Assembly (NCBI GenBank): GCA_028023455.1
Contig: JAQFVV010012435.1
Coordinates: 2,228,001 to 2,292,000, forward strand
DNA from: Epiperipatus broadwayi
Lineage: Eukaryota > Onychophora > Udeonychophora > Euonychophora > Peripatidae
DNA length: 64,000 bases
Direction: 5' to 3'
A program made the position numbers and the translations under genes. Position 1 is the stretch's first letter; each line of letters begins with the position of its first letter. Positions 57,960 through 64,000 of this stretch are shown here, piece by piece. The notes under the pieces are model-generated. The model was not told the DNA's origin, searched no databases, and worked only from the letters and a program-made list of their open reading frames with translations.

Positions 57960-60955
57960 AAAAAAACTTTCTGATAATTGAAAGGAGACAGACATTTGAT
58001 TTCTCTTTGACGCTTTAAAGGAACACAGCAGGGCAAATTGGTGTTGATCATTATGGTGTGGACTTCTCACCAACTTGCATTAGTCAGTGTAGTGAGTTTA
58101 CTGGCTTTTTACCTCTAAATTTAAGATCAAGAAACGTTATGGTCTTTCAGTCCTGACACTTTTTAACTGAATTATCAGTTAAGGTTTTTTGAAGGCAGAA
58201 TGAATGTGGGTGTAAATGATTTTTTTAATAGATAAATATTTTCAATCATGACAGACAAAACTAAATTATAAATATGCAAAGCCACCAGTGAAGGCAATTG
58301 TTAACAGCCAAATGCAAAGGGTGCTTAAAATGTTTTGACTGCAGACTAAGCCTGTCATTAAATGATGATATTTCATTTAAATACCTATAATTTCAGATCA
58401 CTTTCAAGTGACTGAAGATTACATAAATCAGACAAAGAACTGTCTAATATTAAATGGAACATTCGTGAGGTTAGAGAAAAGATGAAGAGACAATTGATTT
58501 GAAAAGTAGATATCTTTTTTATTACAAAGGAACAATCGTTAGAAAGCATAAGTGGAAAATGGAAGATCAATACTGGGGAAGTTGATAGTGTATCAGACAA
58601 ATTGGAAAGATTAGTTAATTTAAATTAAGTGGTGATAACAAATGCAGATAGTTCATGTTTATTCTCCAACAGTTTTTATTGTGATGAAAAATTAGAGGAT
58701 TACTATATAGATGTATAAAATGCTTTTGTCATACCAGACAACATTTTAATATTGTCCTGGGCAGACTGTAATACTAAAACTGGTAAACAGTTAAAAGATG
58801 AAAGTGTTGTGGGTAAATTTGATTATGGCGATAGAATGAAAGAAAACACAGACTTGTGGGTTTTATAACAAAAATAATCTATTCATGAAGTGTGTTTTTT
58901 TATTTGAGAAAGAATTAAATGGAAGTGGAAATGGAAGCATCCAAATGAAAGTACAGTAGAATTGGATTATATTTTGACTAATAAAAAATATGTATTTTAT
59001 GATAATAATGTTCTAATAGATTCAACACAGGAAGTGATCATTGTGTTAAGACAAAACCAGAAAGTTGAAAACCATTTATGAAAGGAGGGTATTAACAAAT
59101 GATATTCTTTACCTTCTAAAACATTTTGATAAATTTGAAATAGAACTTGCTAATCATTTTAAATATTAATGGATGTTGAAGATGTTTCACACATGACTGA
59201 AATCAGTAAAAGAAGATAACTGATACTCTATTGAGAATTATAAAAAGGTAACAGGTCCAAAAAGAAGCAATTTATGAGGAAATTTTCTACTGAGTCAAGA
59301 CAGTACTGCATATGAAGAAATGAAAAAATATCAACAGTTTTTTAAATAATCCATTTAGAAAAATTGAATATCTAGAGTTTTGGAAACAGTATGAAAAAGA
59401 GTTAATGGCATAAGAAAATATAATTATGAATTTGTAAAGTAAATAGAAGAGTATAGGAGTTTCACAATTGTAAAGCAGAACCTTCATATTAGAAAGAAAG
59501 TTGTTTCAACAATAAGAAGAAAATGTGGTACTATTATTAAAAAGAATGATAATAACATGAAATATGTGGGACAGTTGCAGAAAGAATTATGTAATAATAA
59601 AGAACAAGGAAATAAAATATCTCCTACAATAATTACATCTTTTTAATTGTCAAATGTTTTAAATAAAGAGGTGAACCATAATAAATAAATCTGTGAAGAA
59701 AAGCTCCAGGAAGTGATGGAATTGTATTTATTATTTTTAAAAAAGAAGATGAAGAAATAGAGAAATTATTGGCCATGGTGTATACCAAATGTCTAAATGA
59801 TAAAGATGTACCAGATGATTGGAAAAATGCAGACGGAATATTGATATTTAAAAAAGATGATAAAGAAGATATTAGAAATTATTGACCTATAAATTTTCTA
59901 TCAGTTCTATATAAAATCATTACCAAGATAATTACAACTCATCTTCAGGGATCATTGGATTTTAGCAAACCAAATAAAAAAAGCTGGATTTAAAAGTGGT
60001 TTAACACTGGATTAAATCCAAGTATTGAGATAAGTTATAGAAAGTTCAATGAATGTGAGTTACTGTTATGCTTTGGTTTGGATATTATGAAATGTCATTT
60101 GATTTTTTAAACATTTTAATGGTTATTAAGGCATTGGATTATGAAAGATATAAATGAAGGATATGTTCATCAAATTGCAAGAGCAATAATTAGATTACAT
60201 GGTGAATATTAAGAAGATTAATGTCAATTGTGATTTTATATCTTCTAAACTTTTTACAGCAGTTTTACAATATATTTTATGGACTAAAATGGTAAATTGA
60301 AGGAGTAAGGCTAAGTGGATATGTAATTTATCTTGATTCTGCAGATGATATAATTGTTTTTGCAAATAATGCTTTAGTTCTTCTGGCAATGGTGACCTAA
60401 AAAGACTAAAGTAATGTTCAATGGATTTTTTTGAAAGAAAAAATAAAAATAGGTAATGATGAGATTACTTTGGTCAGATGGAAACATAATGGATGCAATT
60501 GAACATAGGATAGAGGTTGAGACATTTTAATGTATTTTAACTCTCCTTATGTATGTATCTGTTACTTGGATACTTAATAGAAGTTCACTACAGAGACTTC
60601 AAGCCCCTCAACTAAATATGGAATGATGTATTTTAGTAGCAACAAGAAGAGACTGAAAATAAATTACATAAGTGAGAGAACAAACAGATATCACTATCAT
60701 GAATTAAGAATCTGAAAGGGAATGGGCTGAACATATTTCTAGAAAAAGTAATAGGTGGACATTTGAAGTTTTAAGTTGGACCCCAAGAATCCAGGAAGAA
60801 ACTATATGCGAAATAGATAGATGATATAAAAAAAGTTTGCTGTTGTGATATGAAAAAGAGACGCTGTGAATTAGAGAAACTGGATTAAATTTGGAAAGAT
60901 CATCCTGCAATGAATTGATAATTATTAAAAATGATGATGATGATGATATATTTTA
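57960..60955 (+). mobile_element. RTE-type LINE, nearly full length (about 3.0 kb), degenerate
   Basis: The leader 57970-58400 matches 21190-21640 (GGAACACAGCAGGGCAAATT, GTTTACTGGCTTTTTACCT, CTTTCAAGTGACTGAAGATT). Endonuclease remnants run 58440-58990 (a decayed GDFNA region near 58755; GRIKWKWKHPNES-type sequence near 58915). The RT begins near 59690 (GGAAGTGATGGAATTG). LPDDWKNAD- and KEDIRNY-type blocks follow near 59810-59880, and the palm near 60070-60110. The motif C region is GCAGATGATATAATTG at about 60341, so FADD-type residues remain. The end is TGAATTGATAATTATT with (GAT)n at about 60929-60947. Reading frames are broken throughout. Confidence 0.72.
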
Positions 60956-61139
60956 ATAAAATTCTTTTTAAATATATTTGAATATAATAATAGTTTACTG
61001 AATATAAGATTTTGGAATTTGCTGTTATGAAATCATATCTCGATTGGAATATGCATGTAAAGTGAATGAATAATATGTTTTCTTCAAAAAACTTAATATA
61101 AACTGTTTACTAAATGTATTATTATCAGAATCTATTATA
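60956..61139. other. AT-rich spacer
   Basis: No feature is seen. Confidence 0.4.
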
Positions 61140-61550
61140 AAATATCTTTGCTGGATTGGACCTGTGAAAGAATGAATGATACAAGACTCCCTAAATAGTA
61201 TTTCTTAGTAAACATAAACCTGCTTTTTGTGGGAGAGGTCATAGATACCTAAAGATGTGCAATAGTGATTGCTTTTATTGGGAAGATATGAATAAAGAGA
61301 GATTGCACTGGAAATCTACAGGTAGACAAAGTGTTAAAATGTTTTTGAAAGGAAACTTTGTCACACAAGCTAACCTTTCAAAATATCAAAAGAATAATGG
61401 ACCACATGTTCTATATGGGGATATATTTATGATGCATGGATTGGTTTGTAAAATCATTACAAAACTCATGTCTAGAGTATTATTATTATTTTATCTTTTT
61501 ATTTATTTATTCTTTCTTGGAGTTGAAATGGCTTTATTTGTGAGGTGATT
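61140..61550 (+). mobile_element. LINE relic, C-terminal tail (possibly the 52.6-kb family)
   Basis: Near 61168 the frame reads RMNDTRLPK, matching the 'RM.D.RLPKQ' motif in the C-terminal tail of a widespread LINE group. The open frame 61255-61548 continues CNSDCFYWEDMNKERLHWKS, where intact elements have a 'W...A.DR..WR' block. The hydrophobic end after 61480 is probably outside the element. Confidence 0.45.
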
Positions 61551-63029
61551 GATCCTAATAATATTATTTCAATTTTTTAAAGTTATTTTTTTGTCTGAAA
61601 AAATATATATCAATATTTTTAAAATATTGTTGTATAATTTATAATTGCTTTCCAGTAATTTAAAATTTTGATTTTTGAAGTACATTTTATTTTCCAAACT
61701 TTAAAAGACATATTTAAAAATTCTCTCCCAAATGTTGTGTTATCTGGTTCTAGAAAGTTTGTTTTGCAAATATCGTGATTATCAAAATACAAAGACATTT
61801 TTTTATTAACCTATTTGTTTCTTTGTCATTTCTTTATTTGTATAATTTACTAATTTTATTTCATTTTATTGCATATTAATAAGTGCAGCTATAATGTTTA
61901 CTTTGTGGTGCATATATGATCATGAATCTGCATTAATTATGCATGTACAACATGAACATTAAATTTGAAGTATTAGGTTAAATTATGTTTAGAAAATTCC
62001 AAGCAATGCTAACTACTCAATTATAGCACACTCCTTCTTCATACAATGGCTTTTTATATGGATTTCATTAAATGTTCACTATTTTTAAATGGGAACTCAT
62101 TTTACAATATTACTGATATAATAATATGCTGAATTCATATCAATATCTTTTTCATAAGATAAAATGGCCAAATTCATACAAGTAAAAATAAATTATGATT
62201 TTTATTCCTTACATAATTAAGAAAAATCTTGATAATATGCAGTAATATAATAAATACACTAAATAAGTTGAAAATATAATTTATCTAATTTGTTAAGAAG
62301 GGTTCCCCTCTTTTATTCCATAGTGTAAGCTTGTGGTTAAACACCTGTAGAGGTCCTACTATCACATTTTTACAAGCATATTCTTGAGGTCATAGCCTCA
62401 GTAAATATTACTAATTTATTATTCAATATTCTTATAGTAGAATTTTAAACTTTCTGACTCAACCATACCAAAGAATATATTCGTTATAAATGCACCTATA
62501 TCAGAAAAAAACTTTAAAAAGAAGTATAAGTTTTATTAAATATGTAACTAAAAATAAGTTTTGTTTATATATAATTATAAAATGCACAAAAAATAAAATG
62601 AAAATATATACATTAGTTAAAATATGGTTACTTAACTAATTTTTATTAGAAATTTTCAACATCAGTATAATAATTTCTTATACTCCAAGGCAAAAATAAA
62701 TAACCTCAACAATTAAAATATGTTATATTCACAACATAATTAAAAATAAACTTTGATCATGCACAGTAATAAAATACACATTAAAATTAATTAAAATATG
62801 ATTTACTTACCTAATATTTATTTAATATCTTTGCAGTTTGAAATTAATGATTTGTTCAAATGCACTTTCTAATTATGAATAGTCTTACAAAAAAGATTTA
62901 TTTACTTATGTTATTTTTAAAAAAGAAAAACTTTGATCACATGTAGTACCTACTTGCATCAAAAATAAGTGGGAAAATGCACTCTATGTTATATTTATTA
63001 ATCTATTTGTATAAATGCAATTTAACCAC
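61551..63029. other. AT-rich non-coding stretch
   Basis: No feature is seen. Confidence 0.4.
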
Positions 63030-63245
63030 TACCTTGAACACTTTTTAGAAAAAGCTTTTTATTGACCTATATTGATGCATAATCTTATGTTTTGACTGTC
63101 CTGCAGTCTTCTTCAGAACTACTTTTATTGTAATTTTTTTAAAAGTACAAAAAAAAATGTTTTTTTTTTTTTAATTTGGACAAACAAAACATAAGATTGT
63201 GCATAAATATATGTCAATAAAAGGTTTTTGCTAAAAAGTGTTCAA
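63030..63245. repeat. Inverted pair of Penelope-type ends
   Basis: AACACTTTTTAGAAAAAGC, TTTTATTGACCTATATTGATG and CATAATCTTATGTTTTG at the left return complemented at the right (CAAAACATAAGATTGTGC, ATATATGTCAATAAAAGG, GCTAAAAAGTGTT). Only the left arm keeps the CTGAAGA-stem-AAAAC motif (minus strand, 63089-63116). It shares the CTGCAGGACAGTC-type stem with 29699-29726. Confidence 0.65.
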
Positions 63246-64000
63246 AGTAGTGGATAAATTGTATTTATATAAGATATTACAACAAAATAATGGAAATGGT
63301 GAATTTGGTAATAATCCATTTGTACTTAGTTAATAAACTGCATTTTTAAAACAAACTTGACAGTATTCTACAAAATTCAATCATTCTCTACAAAAAAAAG
63401 AAGAAAACATTGATCACATACTATAATATGCACTAAAAATAAAAGTACAAATATAGATTATACTAATTTAAATTTCATTTTTTTTACAAGCTTTGTTTTA
63501 ATGAATTATGATTCAATAGATGTCAACTTGGATACAATAATATATTAAAATGGTAATCGCTATCATAAAATGTTTAAAATTATTATTACAATTAGCACAA
63601 CAGTTTATTGTGCCTCTTAAAAAGCCGTTTATATTTTATTTTTAAACACCCCCCCCCTTTTTAAGTAAAATAATTATTTTTTTAATTATTCCTGTTTTCA
63701 ATTTAAACATTTTTTTATTAAATATAAGTCATTTATGACATTTTTTTAACTACAGATATTGTAATTGTTGTTTTTTTTAATTGAATCTTGATTTGTGATG
63801 AGTTTGGGGAACCAATTACCCTCATTATCTAGTATTAACGTGCATGTGTTTTAAGTTACTTTGGGCTATCTTTGGCTAGAGAACCTGACATATCTTTACA
63901 TTATTTATATATTTTGGAAACATTTTTAAGCATATAATAGATTTTTAAGTAGTAGTAACTTGCTTCAATTTATTTTGCAAGTAATGACAAGTTGTTAACA
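63246..64000. other. AT-rich non-coding stretch
   Basis: No feature other than a C run at about 63648-63656. Confidence 0.4.

Overview
This is a strongly AT-rich window of nuclear DNA from an animal. It has no dense ORFs, no operons and no rRNA or CRISPR. It is intronic and intergenic sequence packed with decayed retrotransposons, tRNA-derived repeats and fold-back elements. The only host gene I can support is a semaphorin on the + strand. One exon (43690-43758) carries the core of the PSI domain (RECISLQDPHCAWD). A second exon (50328-50389), in matching phase, carries the stretch that follows PSI (QSIQEGKHDSCPD). Both have good splice sites and are separated by a 6.6-kb intron. The residues look most like invertebrate class-1 transmembrane semaphorins. 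An invertebrate metazoan is likely, but I cannot name the phylum from this sequence.

Layout. 0.4-5.6 kb: a LINE relic, a complete LTR-type element with almost no interior (TRIM-like, 2077-3663, perfect 5-bp target duplication), and an L1/Tx1-like LINE 3' end. 6.1-13.9 kb: two opposite copies of one LTR-like family, a Penelope-like element (PLE) 3' end carrying a tRNA-like module, a long fold-back element, a 10-unit tandem array of tRNA-like sequences, and three consecutive hairpin elements. 16-26 kb: a 241-bp tandem repeat and several RTE-type LINE copies, one split by a 1.74-kb solo LTR. 28-31 kb: fragments of a second PLE family. 34.7-37.1 kb: a Penelope-like element with RT and GIY-YIG remnants, flanked by palindromic pseudo-LTRs. 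37-41.7 kb: RTE, tRNA-derived SINEs and a fold-back element. 43.7-50.4 kb: the semaphorin exons, with several fold-back elements in the intron between them. 51.6-61.4 kb: PLE, LINE and RTE relics, including a nearly full-length RTE at 57.96-60.95 kb. 63.0-63.2 kb: an inverted pair of PLE-type ends.

Two patterns recur. First, A/B-box tRNA-like modules occur as a SINE, as a tandem array, and inside the pseudo-LTR of a Penelope-like element. Second, a stem-loop motif of the form CTGAWGA-stem-GAAA, resembling the core of a hammerhead ribozyme, sits at the ends of several unrelated-looking repeats. All mobile-element ORFs seen here are broken by stops, frameshifts or altered catalytic residues, so none looks autonomous. 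All boundaries and family calls were made by eye.
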